Assembly (NCBI GenBank): GCA_009377535.1
Contig: WHTV01000010.1
Location: 1-64,000, forward strand
DNA length: 64,000 nucleotides
From: Kiloniellaceae bacterium
GTDB lineage: Bacteria; Pseudomonadota; Alphaproteobacteria; Kiloniellales; Kiloniellaceae
Reading direction: 5' to 3'
A program made the translations under genes and the position numbers. Below, piece by piece: positions 8,748 to 18,552 of this stretch. Within the stretch, counting starts at the first letter, position 1; each line of letters begins with the position of its first letter. The notes under the pieces were generated by a model that made no database searches, had not been told where the DNA came from, and saw only the letters and a list, made by a program, of their open reading frames with translations.

Positions 8748-10757
8748 ATGAACGTCGTCACGTCGCCTTCGGCGCAGGACAGCTCAGTGACCCCCGACAA
8801 TCACCGCGACATGGCCAATGCGATCCGCGCCCTCGCCATGGACGCCGTGCAGCAGGCCAACTCGGGCCATCCCGGCATGCCGATGGGCATGGCCGACGTC
8901 GCCACGGTGCTGTTCTCGCGATTCCTGAAGTTCGATCCGGCGGCGCCGAGCTGGGCCGACCGCGACCGCTTCGTGTTGTCGGCCGGGCACGGCTCCATGC
9001 TGCTCTACGCCCTGCTCTACCTGACCGGCTACGAGGACATGACCCTCGAGGAGCTGAAGAACTTCCGCCAGCTCGGCAGCCGCACCGCCGGCCATCCGGA
9101 ATTCGGCCACGCCACCGGCATCGAGACCACCACCGGTCCGCTGGGCCAGGGCCTCGCCAACGCGGTCGGCATGGCGCTGGCCGAGCGCCTGCTGAACGCG
9201 CGCTTTGGCGACGGCGTGGTCGATCACCATACCTACGTGATCGCCGGCGACGGCTGCCTGATGGAGGGCATCAGCCACGAGGCGATCTCGCTGGCCGGCC
9301 ACCTGCGGCTCGGCAAGCTGATCGTCCTGTTCGACGACAACAACATCTCGATCGACGGCAGCGTCGACCTCGCCTGCTCCGACGATCAGTTGAAGCGCTT
9401 CGAGGCCTCGGGCTGGGAGGCCACCCGCGTCGACGGCCACGATCCCGACGCAGTGGCGGCGGCGATCGCGGCGGCCCGCGCGAGCGACCGCCCCAGCCTC
9501 ATCGCCTGCCGCACCACCATCGGCTTCGGCGCGCCCAACAAGCAGGGCACTGCCGCGACCCACGGCTCGCCGCTCGGCGAGGCGGAAGTCGCCGCTGCGC
9601 GCGAGACGCTCGGCTGGCCGCATGCGCCCTTCGAGATCCCCGCCGAGATCCTCGAGAGCTGGCGCGCCGCCGGCAAGCGCAGTGCCGGCGCCCACAAGGG
9701 CTGGCAGGCGCGCCTGGCCGGCAGCGACCAGCGCGCCACCTTCGAGCGCCAGATGGCCGGCGAACTGCCCGAGGGCTGGCAGGACGCCGTCGCCGCCTTC
9801 AAGGAGAAGGTGGTCGCCGAGGCGCCGAACCTGGCGACCCGCGTCTCTTCCCAGCAGGTGTTGGAAGTGCTGACCGCGGCGATCCCCGCCATGATCGGCG
9901 GCTCGGCCGACCTGACCGGCTCCAACAACACCAAGTCGAAGGCCCAGGCGGTGGTGAAGCCGGACGACTTCTCCGGCGGCTACATTCACTACGGCGTGCG
10001 CGAGCACGGCATGGCCGCCGCGATGAACGGCATCGCCTTGCACGGCGGCCTGATTCCCTATGGCGGCACCTTCCTGGTCTTCACCGACTATTGCCGCCCC
10101 GCGATCCGCCTTGCGGCGCTGATGGGCCAGCGCGTCGTCTACGTGATGACCCACGATTCCATCGGCCTCGGCGAGGACGGTCCGACCCACCAGCCGGTCG
10201 AGCACCTTGCCGCCCTGCGCGCCATTCCGAACCTCAGGGTGTTCCGCCCAGCCGACACGGTGGAGACCGCCGAATGCTGGGAGCTGGCGCTGCTCTGCGA
10301 GACGGCGCCCTCGGTGCTCGCCCTCACCCGCCAGGGCCTGCCGACCCTGCGCCGCGAGTGCGCCGAGAACCTCTCGTCCTACGGCGGCTACATCATGGCG
10401 CCGGCCGACAGCGAGCGCCAGGTGACGCTGATCGCCTCCGGCTCCGAAGTGCAGATCGCCATGCAGGCGCAGCAGCTGCTGCGCGACATCGGCATCTCCG
10501 CCGCCGTGGTGTCGATGCCGAGCTGGGAGCTCTTCGAACAGCAGCCGCCGCACTACCGCGACGAGGTGCTCGGGCCCGGCACACTGCACATTGCCATCGA
10601 GGCGGCGGCCTCCTTCGGCTGGGACCGCTGGATCGAGGCCGGCGGCACCTTCGTCGGCATGCGCGGCTTCGGCGCCTCGGCACCGGCAAAGGAACTCTAC
10701 GAGAAGTTCGGCATTACCGCAGAGGCCGTGGTCGAGGCGGTCAAGTCACGAATTTGA
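8748..10757 (+). CDS. tkt: Transketolase
   Basis: 669-residue thiamine-diphosphate enzyme of the pentose phosphate pathway and Calvin cycle. Seen: [13 protein letters not shown] near the N-terminus, the TPP motif [13 protein letters not shown], the pyrimidine domain with [11 protein letters not shown] and [13 protein letters not shown], and the C-terminal domain with ASGSEV. The ATG at 8748 gives the normal length; an open extension upstream lacks family similarity. It heads a carbon-metabolism run tkt-fda-gap. Confidence 0.97.
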   Translation: MNVVTSPSAQDSSVTPDNHRDMANAIRALAMDAVQQANSGHPGMPMGMADVATVLFSRFLKFDPAAPSWADRDRFVLSAGHGSMLLYALLYLTGYEDMTLEELKNFRQLGSRTAGHPEFGHATGIETTTGPLGQGLANAVGMALAERLLNARFGDGVVDHHTYVIAGDGCLMEGISHEAISLAGHLRLGKLIVLFDDNNISIDGSVDLACSDDQLKRFEASGWEATRVDGHDPDAVAAAIAAARASDRPSLIACRTTIGFGAPNKQGTAATHGSPLGEAEVAAARETLGWPHAPFEIPAEILESWRAAGKRSAGAHKGWQARLAGSDQRATFERQMAGELPEGWQDAVAAFKEKVVAEAPNLATRVSSQQVLEVLTAAIPAMIGGSADLTGSNNTKSKAQAVVKPDDFSGGYIHYGVREHGMAAAMNGIALHGGLIPYGGTFLVFTDYCRPAIRLAALMGQRVVYVMTHDSIGLGEDGPTHQPVEHLAALRAIPNLRVFRPADTVETAECWELALLCETAPSVLALTRQGLPTLRRECAENLSSYGGYIMAPADSERQVTLIASGSEVQIAMQAQQLLRDIGISAAVVSMPSWELFEQQPPHYRDEVLGPGTLHIAIEAAASFGWDRWIEAGGTFVGMRGFGASAPAKELYEKFGITAEAVVEAVKSRI

Positions 10758-10830
10758 CCGCGCCCGGGTCGACGCGAGCTTTTTATATATGCCCGGCAGA
10801 TAGAGAAGGCATGCAACTGGAGGCCCGACA

Positions 10831-11835
10831 ATGAGTTCAGCCGCGCTTGCGGACACCGCAAAGGCCCTTGTCGCCGACGGCAAGGGGATCCTCGCCGCCG
10901 ACGAGAGCTCGCCGACCATCAAGAAGCGCTTCGACAGCATCAAGATCGCCTCGACAGAGGAGAACCGGCGCGACTACCGCGACATGCTGTTCACCACCCG
11001 CGATGCCGGCAAGTACATCTCCGGCGTCATCCTCTATGACGAGACGCTGCGCCAGAAGGCCGCTGACGGCACCCCGCTGGTGAAGAAGGTTGTGAAGGCC
11101 GGCATGATCCCCGGCATCAAGGTCGACATGGGCGCCAAGCCGCTGGCCGGCCATCCCGGCGAGACGGTGACCGAGGGCCTCGACGGCCTGCGCGCGCGCC
11201 TGGAGGAGTACGCCGACCTCGGCGCCCGCTTCACCAAGTGGCGCGGTGTCTACCGCATCGGCGACGCCATGCCGAGCCCGGGCTGCGTGACCGCCAATGC
11301 CCATGCCCTGGCACGCTACGCCGCCCTGGCGCAGGAAGCCGGCCTGGTGCCGATCGTCGAGCCCGAGGTGCTGATGGACGGCGACCACGACATCGACGTC
11401 TGCGAGGAAGTCACCGAAGAGGTGCTGCGCAGCTTGTTCAGCGAGCTCGTGCTGCAGAACGTCTGGCTCGAAGGCACGCTGTTGAAGCCGAACATGGTGA
11501 TCTCCGGCCAGGACTGCCCGCACCAGGCCGGCGTGCAGGAAGTCGCTGAGCGCACCCTGCGCTGCCTGAAGCGCGCCGTGCCGGCCGCCGTGCCCGGCAT
11601 CGTCTTCCTCTCCGGCGGCCAGAGCGACCAGCTCGCCACCGAACACCTCAACGCCATGAACAAGCAGCCCGGCACGCTGCCCTGGAAGCTCAGTTTCTCC
11701 TACGGCCGCGCCTTGCAGGCCGCGCCGCTGAAGGCCTGGGCCGGCAAGCCGGCGAACCTGGACAAGGGCCAGGCGGCCTTCCTCAAGCGCGCCAGGGACA
11801 ACGGCGCGGCAACCACCGGCAGCTACGCCGCCTGA
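10831..11835 (+). CDS. fda: Fructose-bisphosphate aldolase, class I
   Basis: 334-residue plant/animal-type class I aldolase. GILAADESSPTIKKRF near the start and EGTLLKPNM (Schiff-base Lys, about residue 220) identify it. It cleaves fructose-1,6-bisphosphate to DHAP and glyceraldehyde-3-phosphate. It lies between tkt (73 bases) and gap (81 bases); a TTTTTATATAT run precedes it. Class II enzymes are commoner in bacteria, but the class I form is usual in Rhodospirillales and Rhizobiales. Confidence 0.96.
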   Translation: MSSAALADTAKALVADGKGILAADESSPTIKKRFDSIKIASTEENRRDYRDMLFTTRDAGKYISGVILYDETLRQKAADGTPLVKKVVKAGMIPGIKVDMGAKPLAGHPGETVTEGLDGLRARLEEYADLGARFTKWRGVYRIGDAMPSPGCVTANAHALARYAALAQEAGLVPIVEPEVLMDGDHDIDVCEEVTEEVLRSLFSELVLQNVWLEGTLLKPNMVISGQDCPHQAGVQEVAERTLRCLKRAVPAAVPGIVFLSGGQSDQLATEHLNAMNKQPGTLPWKLSFSYGRALQAAPLKAWAGKPANLDKGQAAFLKRARDNGAATTGSYAA

Positions 11836-11916
11836 GCGGTAACTCACGAAAAAGCGGGGAAATCGCCGGCCGCCGAAAGCGCGGCCGCCGGCTCCTAGAG
11901 AACGGAGACTGAAAAC

Positions 11917-12927
<1,011 letters not shown>

Positions 12928-12980
12928 CATCCTCAGCCGCCTTCGGGCCTCCGCGGAGAGCCCCGATCACCTCAAAAAGA

Positions 12981-13006
12981 AAGCGGGGCCTTCGGGCCCC
13001 GCTTTT
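12981..13006 (+). terminator. Intrinsic terminator after gap
   Basis: Perfect GC-rich stem AAGCGGGGCC / GGCCCCGCTT with a TTCG loop, ending in TTTT. It lies 54 bases after the gap stop and closes the tkt-fda-gap run. Confidence 0.9.
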
Positions 13007-13021
13007 GACTATCATCGGGCC

Positions 13022-13429
13022 ATGAGCGAGCGCGTCATCATCATTCACTCCCTGGAGCAGGCCGTCACGGCGCTGAAGGCGGCGCGTGAGCTCGGCCGTC
13101 CGGTGACCCTGGCCTCGCCGCCGGGCGCTGCCGCCTATACCGGGGCGCTGTGGTTCCGCGAGGTGGTGAAGCAGGCCGAGCGCGAGGTGCCGGACGCCGA
13201 GGCCTCCTCGATTCTCGACTGCGCCGACAAGCCGGGCCTGGTCATGGCGGCCTTCCGCCAGGGCGTCCTCCGGGTGCGCTTCACCGGCGCGCAGGAGGCC
13301 GCCGACAAGCTGCAGGCCATGGCCGACGCCGAGAGTCTGCACCTCATCACCGGGCCGCTGGAGGCCCTCGACCTGCTCGACGTCAAGGACAAGGCCCAGG
13401 CCTGCCGCGACTGGCTGCAGCGCGCCTGA
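13022..13429 (+). CDS. Conserved-looking hypothetical protein
   Basis: 135-residue soluble protein, start MSERVIIIHSLEQAVTALKA right after the gap terminator. Pattern: a beta strand, then alternating helices and strands, with ILDCADKPGLVMAAFRQGV in the middle, like a small alpha/beta fold. Codon use is as in neighbouring genes (GC-rich third position). No function is recognised. The tight position before the ThiE-like gene (23 bases) suggests a shared transcript. Confidence 0.85.
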   Translation: MSERVIIIHSLEQAVTALKAARELGRPVTLASPPGAAAYTGALWFREVVKQAEREVPDAEASSILDCADKPGLVMAAFRQGVLRVRFTGAQEAADKLQAMADAESLHLITGPLEALDLLDVKDKAQACRDWLQRA

Positions 13430-13452
13430 CCCGGCCCGACCGCCCCCGTCTG

Positions 13453-14106
13453 ATGGAAGCCTCTCCGCCCCGCCTGCTGCTGGTCTCGCCGCTCCTGGAC
13501 CGCGAAGGTGCCGTGCAGGCCGTCGAAAAGGCCCTGGCCGTGGCCGGGGAGGTCGACATCGCCGCTCTGCTGCTGCGCGGCGGCGGCCTCGACGATGCCG
13601 CCTTCGGACAGTGCCTCGCCCCGCTGCTGCGCACGGCCCAGGGCCACGGCATTGCCGTGCTGCTGGAGGACCGGCCGGCGCTGCTGTCCGCCAGCGGCGC
13701 CGACGGCCTGCATCTGACCCTGGGCGGCAAAGGCCCGCGCTTGAAGGACCTGCGCGCCCGTCTCGGCGCCGACGTCATCCTGGGGGCCGGCTGCGGCGCT
13801 TCGCGCCACCTCGCCATGACCGCCGGCGAGCAGGGCGCTGACTACATCGGCCTCGGCGACCCGGACGGCGATCCGGAAGGCGGCGGAGCGGCCGACCCGG
13901 AGATGGTGGCCTGGTGGGAAGCGGTGATGACGCCGCCGCAGGTCGCCTTCGGCGCCGCCGACGCCGACGCGGCGGCCGAGCTGGCCGCCGCCGGGGCCGA
14001 CTTCGTCGCCGCCGGCCCGGCGCTCTGGACGGACGGGGGTGATCCCGCGGCGGCGCTCCGGGCCCTGCGGGCGGCGTTGTCGCAAGCGCCGGACGGCGAG
14101 ATATAG
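13453..14106 (+). CDS. ThiE-like TIM-barrel protein, active site degenerate
   Basis: 217 residues with the thiamine-phosphate-synthase fold: LLLVSPLLDREGA strand, ADGLHLTLGGKGPRLKDLR and GADYIGLG (about residues 132-139). Real ThiE has QLRxK early and GPvfpTxTK after the GADYI strand. Here these are LLLRGGG and GDPDGDPEGGG, so substrate-binding Lys/Thr residues are missing. It may be a related non-thiamine enzyme or binding protein. The ATG at 13453 starts before the first strand. Confidence 0.8.
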   Translation: MEASPPRLLLVSPLLDREGAVQAVEKALAVAGEVDIAALLLRGGGLDDAAFGQCLAPLLRTAQGHGIAVLLEDRPALLSASGADGLHLTLGGKGPRLKDLRARLGADVILGAGCGASRHLAMTAGEQGADYIGLGDPDGDPEGGGAADPEMVAWWEAVMTPPQVAFGAADADAAAELAAAGADFVAAGPALWTDGGDPAAALRALRAALSQAPDGEI

Positions 14107-14215
14107 AGCCTTTTGCGTGGTTCCAGCGGCCGCAACCAGGGGCGTTGCCACCCTCGGGGCAAGCTGTTAGCTTCCGCGCGCTTTTCAGACCACCTCCTTT
14201 TGCGGACGATCCCCC

Positions 14216-14782
14216 ATGAAGATCAACGGCAACGCGATCCGGCCCGGCAACGTGATCGAGCACAAAGGCCGCCTGTGGCGCGCCGTGAAGATCCAGCACA
14301 CGCAGCCCGGCAAGGGCGGCGCCTACCTGCAGTGCGAGTTGAAGGACATCCGCGACGGCACCAAGCTGAACGAACGCTTCCGCGCCAGCGAGGACGTCGA
14401 GCGCGTGCGCCTCGACCAGAAGGATTATCAGTTCCTCTTCAGTGACGGCGAGATGCTGACCTTCATGGACAACGAGACCTATGAGCAGGTCTCGGTCAAT
14501 CGGGAGCTGGTCGGCGAGCCGGTGGTGTTCCTGCAGGAAGGCATGAAGGTCACCATCGAGTCCTACGAGGAAGAGCCGATCTCCGTGATGCTGCCGGACA
14601 CCGTGGTGATGAAGATCGTCGAGGCCGACCCGGTGGTGAAGGGCCAGACCGCCTCTTCCTCCTACAAGCCGGCGGTGCTGGAGAACGGCACCCGCATCAT
14701 GGTGCCGCCGCACATCGGATCCGGCATCCGCGTGGTGGTGAACACCGCCGATGCAAGCTATGTCGAGCGGGCCAAGGACTGA
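14216..14782 (+). CDS. efp: Translation elongation factor P
   Basis: 188 residues, normal length. EF-P relieves ribosomes stalled on polyproline. The modifiable Lys lies at about residue 33 in TQPGKGGAY, flanked by Gly/Pro as in Lys-modified EF-Ps (EpmA type), not the Arg type. The three beta-barrel domains are full length. Several proteins in this window (TolA, the OmpA-domain protein) are proline rich and could depend on it. Confidence 0.96.
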   Translation: MKINGNAIRPGNVIEHKGRLWRAVKIQHTQPGKGGAYLQCELKDIRDGTKLNERFRASEDVERVRLDQKDYQFLFSDGEMLTFMDNETYEQVSVNRELVGEPVVFLQEGMKVTIESYEEEPISVMLPDTVVMKIVEADPVVKGQTASSSYKPAVLENGTRIMVPPHIGSGIRVVVNTADASYVERAKD

Positions 14783-14846
14783 GCCCGTCCAGTCCTCCCG
14801 CCTCGTGATTTTCGCCCTTTCCGCCCGCAGCAGACCGTAGTCCCCC

Positions 14847-15659
14847 ATGGCCACCCGCTCCGCCCTCCTCAACGTCATGTTCATGGCCGCCGACAAGGCC
14901 GCGCGCGGCCTGAAGCGCGACTTCGGCGAGGTCGAGAACCTGCAGGTCTCCCGCAAGGGCCCGGCCGACTTCGTCTCCACCGCCGACCTCAAGGCCGAGA
15001 AGACGCTGAAGCAGGAGCTGCAGAAGGCGCGCCCGGGCTACGGCCTGCTGATGGAAGAGTCGGCGGAGATTCCCGAGAGCGACGGCAGCGGGCGGCGCTG
15101 GATCGTCGATCCTCTGGACGGCACCAGCAACTTCCTGCACGGCCTGCCGCACTTCGCCATCTCCATCGCCCTGGAAGAGCACGGCGAGATCATCGCCGGT
15201 CTGGTCTACGACCCCATCAAGGAAGACCGCTTCTATGCCGAGAAGGGCCAGGGGGCCTTCCACAACGACCGTCGCCTCAGGGTCTCCGCACGCCACCGCC
15301 TGAACGAGTGCCTGGTGGCCACCGGCGCGCCCTTCGCCGGCAAGGGCGATCGACCGCAGTTCCTGGACGAGATCGACGCCGTGATGGCCAATACCGCCGG
15401 CGTCCGCCGCTGGGGCGCGGCCGCCCTCGACCTGGCTTACGTGGCGGCGGGGCGTTTCGACGGTTTCTGGGAGCGCGGGCTCTCGCCCTGGGACTATGCG
15501 GCAGGTCTCATCCTGGTGCGGGAGGCCGGCGGCTACATCTGCGAGATGAACGGGAAATCCCTCACCATGGCCAGTCCGAGCGTCCTGGCCAGCAACAATG
15601 CCATCCACAGCGACCTGATGAAATTGCTACGCAAACCTTTAAGTAACCAAAAGGCCTGA
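14847..15659 (+). CDS. suhB: Inositol-1-monophosphatase family protein (SuhB type)
   Basis: 270 residues. Metal-binding motifs: EESAEI (about 68-73), WIVDPLDGTSNFLHG (about 86-100) and SPWDYAAGLILVREAGG (about 212-228). The family hydrolyses inositol monophosphates and related sugar phosphates in the cytoplasm. SuhB of E. coli also acts in rRNA transcription complexes; whether that applies here is unknown. It follows efp by 64 bases. Confidence 0.94.
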   Translation: MATRSALLNVMFMAADKAARGLKRDFGEVENLQVSRKGPADFVSTADLKAEKTLKQELQKARPGYGLLMEESAEIPESDGSGRRWIVDPLDGTSNFLHGLPHFAISIALEEHGEIIAGLVYDPIKEDRFYAEKGQGAFHNDRRLRVSARHRLNECLVATGAPFAGKGDRPQFLDEIDAVMANTAGVRRWGAAALDLAYVAAGRFDGFWERGLSPWDYAAGLILVREAGGYICEMNGKSLTMASPSVLASNNAIHSDLMKLLRKPLSNQKA

Positions 15660-15670
15660 TAATACGACTT

Positions 15671-15693
15671 GGCGGCCGGCTTCCTCGGCCGCC
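15671..15693 (+). terminator. Possible terminator hairpin after suhB
   Basis: GGCGGCC ... GGCCGCC stem, 12 bases after the suhB stop. No good T-run follows, so it may be only a transcript-end hairpin. Confidence 0.35.
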
Positions 15694-15793
15694 TGCCGGC
15701 TTCTGCCGCCCGCGATGCAGGTTGTCCGAGGGGCGGGAGAAGCATAGGGTTAACCATAGCGGTTGACCGGGAAAGTCGGGGTATAACGGGCTC

Positions 15794-17278
15794 ATGATCA
15801 GAATCGCAGCGCGCGGCCGCAAAGCCGCCGAACTTCGGCTCGAAAGCCGCAGTTTCGGGCAGATTCCCGCCATCGCCGGTGCCTTCGTCCTGGCCCTCGC
15901 CGTGACGCCGGTCCTGGCACCGCAGGCCGCGGCGCAGTCCAACTCGGGCATCTATATCAACAACGACGTGCTGAACAGCCTCGGCCCAGGGCCGGATGCC
16001 GCGCCGGTGACCCCGCTGGCGCCGACGGCCGCGCCGGCCCAGCTGTCGCCGTACGGCCAGCCGAGCTACCAGGCCCCGGGCACGCCGCCCGCAGGCGGCA
16101 GCAACGGCGGGCTGTCCTTCCAGCCCTACGGCAGCGGCAATTTCGTGGTGACCCGCCCGGGAACCTTGCTGTTCCCGCCGCTGCAGGATCCCACGAGCAC
16201 CCTGACACCCGGATTTGGCGGCGCCGACAACCAGGCCGCCCGGGCACGGGCCCTCGACAACGCCTTTGCCGAAGGACCGGAGCCGCAATCGCAGTTGCTG
16301 ATCCCGCTGCAGAGCCCAGGGGAAAGCAGCGACAGCGTGCAGGTCTTCATGGACAACCTGCCGCCGGCCGACCCGGACGCCGACCGGTCCTCTGCGCCCG
16401 TCCTGGTCCTGCAGTCTCCGCCGCAGCCCGCCCCGCGCAAGCCCGAGGTACCGGCCCAACTGCTGGCGGAATACCAATCCCAGCCCCTTGACGCCGAGGG
16501 GCCGGCCGAGCTGGCGCCGGAGTTCCGCACGCCGGAACCGCCGGTGATGGCCGACCTGCCGGCCGAACTGACGTTTGCAGAGCGCCCGACGGTCGCCGAG
16601 GTGCCGGCTGATGCGGAAGCGACGGCCCCGGAAATGCCGATCGAGGAAATGCCGGCCGAGGCAATGCCGGCCGAGGAAAGCCTGGCTGAGACGCCGGCCG
16701 TGGACGAGACGCCGCTACCGACCCCGGCCGAAGCGCCCGTCGGCACTGCCCCTGCCGGCAGCGCAGAAGTCGCCGCGCCGGTCGCCATGGCCGAGGCGCC
16801 GGCCGAGAGCGCTCCCGCAGCCGCTCAGACGGCCCCGGCCGGCGACGGCCCGGTCAGCCTTCTGCCCTCGCCCGCCACGGGCGCCAGCGCGGCGGACAGC
16901 AGCGCCGAGAGCCCGACACCGGACGCCCCTGCCAGCCTGCAGACCGCCAGCTTGACGGTCGGCGGCGGCGTGGAGGACATGACCTTCCTCTTCGATGTCG
17001 ATTCGGCGGAGCTTTCCTCCGAGACGCAGTTCGAGCTGCGCTCCCTGGCCCACGCAATGCTGTCGAACGAAGACTGGATCCAGGTGCTCGGTTTCGCCAG
17101 CGCCGAGGACAGCTCGGGCGATCAGGCCCGTAAGCTGGCGCTGTCGCGGGCGCTGAAGGTGCGCAGCTTCCTGATCGACGCCGGCATCCCCTCGACGCGC
17201 ATTCAGGTGCGCTCCCTGGGCGACCGCGCCGAGGGCGGCCCCGCGAATCGGGTCGACATCAAGCCAATTGGCAGCTAA
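15794..17278 (+). CDS. Exported protein with Pro/Ala/Glu linker and OmpA-like domain
   Basis: 494 residues. A signal-like hydrophobic segment (about residues 27-47, ending AAAQ) is followed by about 330 residues very rich in Pro, Ala and Glu, with repeats such as EMPIEEMPAEAMPAEE, and then an OmpA/MotB-like domain (about residues 395-494; FLFDVDSAEL...ALSRALKVRSFL...ANRVDI). The usual HTD of the peptidoglycan site is replaced by ASAED, though the final Arg is kept. It probably reaches the peptidoglycan from a long flexible arm. It lies 113 bases before the MotA-like gene. Confidence 0.88.
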   Translation: MIRIAARGRKAAELRLESRSFGQIPAIAGAFVLALAVTPVLAPQAAAQSNSGIYINNDVLNSLGPGPDAAPVTPLAPTAAPAQLSPYGQPSYQAPGTPPAGGSNGGLSFQPYGSGNFVVTRPGTLLFPPLQDPTSTLTPGFGGADNQAARARALDNAFAEGPEPQSQLLIPLQSPGESSDSVQVFMDNLPPADPDADRSSAPVLVLQSPPQPAPRKPEVPAQLLAEYQSQPLDAEGPAELAPEFRTPEPPVMADLPAELTFAERPTVAEVPADAEATAPEMPIEEMPAEAMPAEESLAETPAVDETPLPTPAEAPVGTAPAGSAEVAAPVAMAEAPAESAPAAAQTAPAGDGPVSLLPSPATGASAADSSAESPTPDAPASLQTASLTVGGGVEDMTFLFDVDSAELSSETQFELRSLAHAMLSNEDWIQVLGFASAEDSSGDQARKLALSRALKVRSFLIDAGIPSTRIQVRSLGDRAEGGPANRVDIKPIGS

Positions 17279-17391
17279 CCCTTAGGACGTAAGCCTTAAG
17301 GCAGGGTCTCGCCCGCGCCGGTCGCGGCGTGCGCGAATTTGCCTTATGATCGCCGCGTTTGCCTCGCGCACCTGAGGGTAAGACGACCAGC

Positions 17392-18546
17392 ATGTCCTTC
17401 CTGCAGACCTATCTCATCCGAATGGTGGTGTTTCTGGTGGCCGTCACGATCGCCGCCGCGGTCATCGCCCCGCAATTGCAGGACGCCTTCCTCGCCAACC
17501 TCTGGCTAAACGGCCTGATCATCCTCATTTTGCTTATTGGCATCGCCTACAGCTTCGTGCAGGTGCTGGGGCTGCGTGGCGAGATCTACTGGCTGGAGAC
17601 CCTGCGCCGCGAAAGCCGCGGCGGCATGGTCTTTCCGGGCACCCTGTCGCAGGACAGGCCGCCGCGCCTGCTCGGGCCGATGGTCACCATGATCGGCGAC
17701 CGCGCCGGGCGGCTCAGCCTGTCCACCATGTCGATGCGTTCGCTGCTGGATACCATCCATGCCCGCATCGACGAGTCGCACGAGATCTCCCGCTACGTCA
17801 TCGGGCTGCTGATCTTCCTCGGCCTGCTCGGCACCTTCTGGGGCCTGCTCGATACCGTCAACGCGGTGGGCCAGACCATCGGCGGCCTCTCCGCCGGCAG
17901 CGGTGACGCCGTCGCCCTCTTCGAGGAACTGAAGGGCGGACTGCAGGCGCCGCTCTCGGGCATGGGCACGGCGTTCAGCTCCTCGCTGTTCGGCCTCGCC
18001 GGCTCCCTGGTGCTCGGCTTCCTGGAGCTCAGCTCGGGCCAGGCGCACAACCGCTTCCTCAACGAGCTGGAGGAATGGCTGTCCAGCGTCACCAAGCTGT
18101 CCAGCGGCGGCGGCTTCACGGGTGAAGGCGAGCAGCCGGTCTCCGCTTACGTGCACGCGCTGCTGGAGAAGACTGCGGACAGCCTGGAGCAGCTTCATCG
18201 CACCGTGGCGCGCGGCGAGGACGACCGCGCCACGGTGAACCAGAACCTCTCGGCGCTGACCGAGCGCCTCAGCAATCTGACCGATCACATGCGCACCGAG
18301 CAGTCGGTGATGCTGTCGATCGCCGAGACCCAGTCCAGCCTGAAGTCGCTGCTGACGCGCATGGCCGATGCCGGCCAGGAAGGCAGTCTCGATAAGGCGA
18401 CCAAGGGTCACATCCGCAATCTCGACCTGCGCCTGGAGCGCATGTCATCGGACATCGCGCATGGGCGCGACAGTGCGGTCGAGGAACTGCGCAGCGAGAT
18501 CCGCCTGCTTACCCGCACCCTCGCTGCCATGGCCGAAGAAGGCTAA
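17392..18546 (+). CDS. MotA/ExbB-like ion-channel subunit
   Basis: 384 residues from the ATG at 17392. Four hydrophobic segments: about residues 8-25, 40-62, 135-157 (FLGLLGTFWGLLDTVNAV) and 195-215 (FGLAGSLVLGFLEL). The LLGTFWG motif is that of TolQ/ExbB/MotA channels. A long charged C-terminal helix region (about 255-380) is predicted coiled coil. It pairs with the MotB-like gene six bases downstream. It is not tolQ (which is at 1360-2103), and no flagellar genes are nearby, so the work it drives is unknown. Confidence 0.9.
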   Translation: MSFLQTYLIRMVVFLVAVTIAAAVIAPQLQDAFLANLWLNGLIILILLIGIAYSFVQVLGLRGEIYWLETLRRESRGGMVFPGTLSQDRPPRLLGPMVTMIGDRAGRLSLSTMSMRSLLDTIHARIDESHEISRYVIGLLIFLGLLGTFWGLLDTVNAVGQTIGGLSAGSGDAVALFEELKGGLQAPLSGMGTAFSSSLFGLAGSLVLGFLELSSGQAHNRFLNELEEWLSSVTKLSSGGGFTGEGEQPVSAYVHALLEKTADSLEQLHRTVARGEDDRATVNQNLSALTERLSNLTDHMRTEQSVMLSIAETQSSLKSLLTRMADAGQEGSLDKATKGHIRNLDLRLERMSSDIAHGRDSAVEELRSEIRLLTRTLAAMAEEG

Positions 18547-18552
18547 GGCGCG

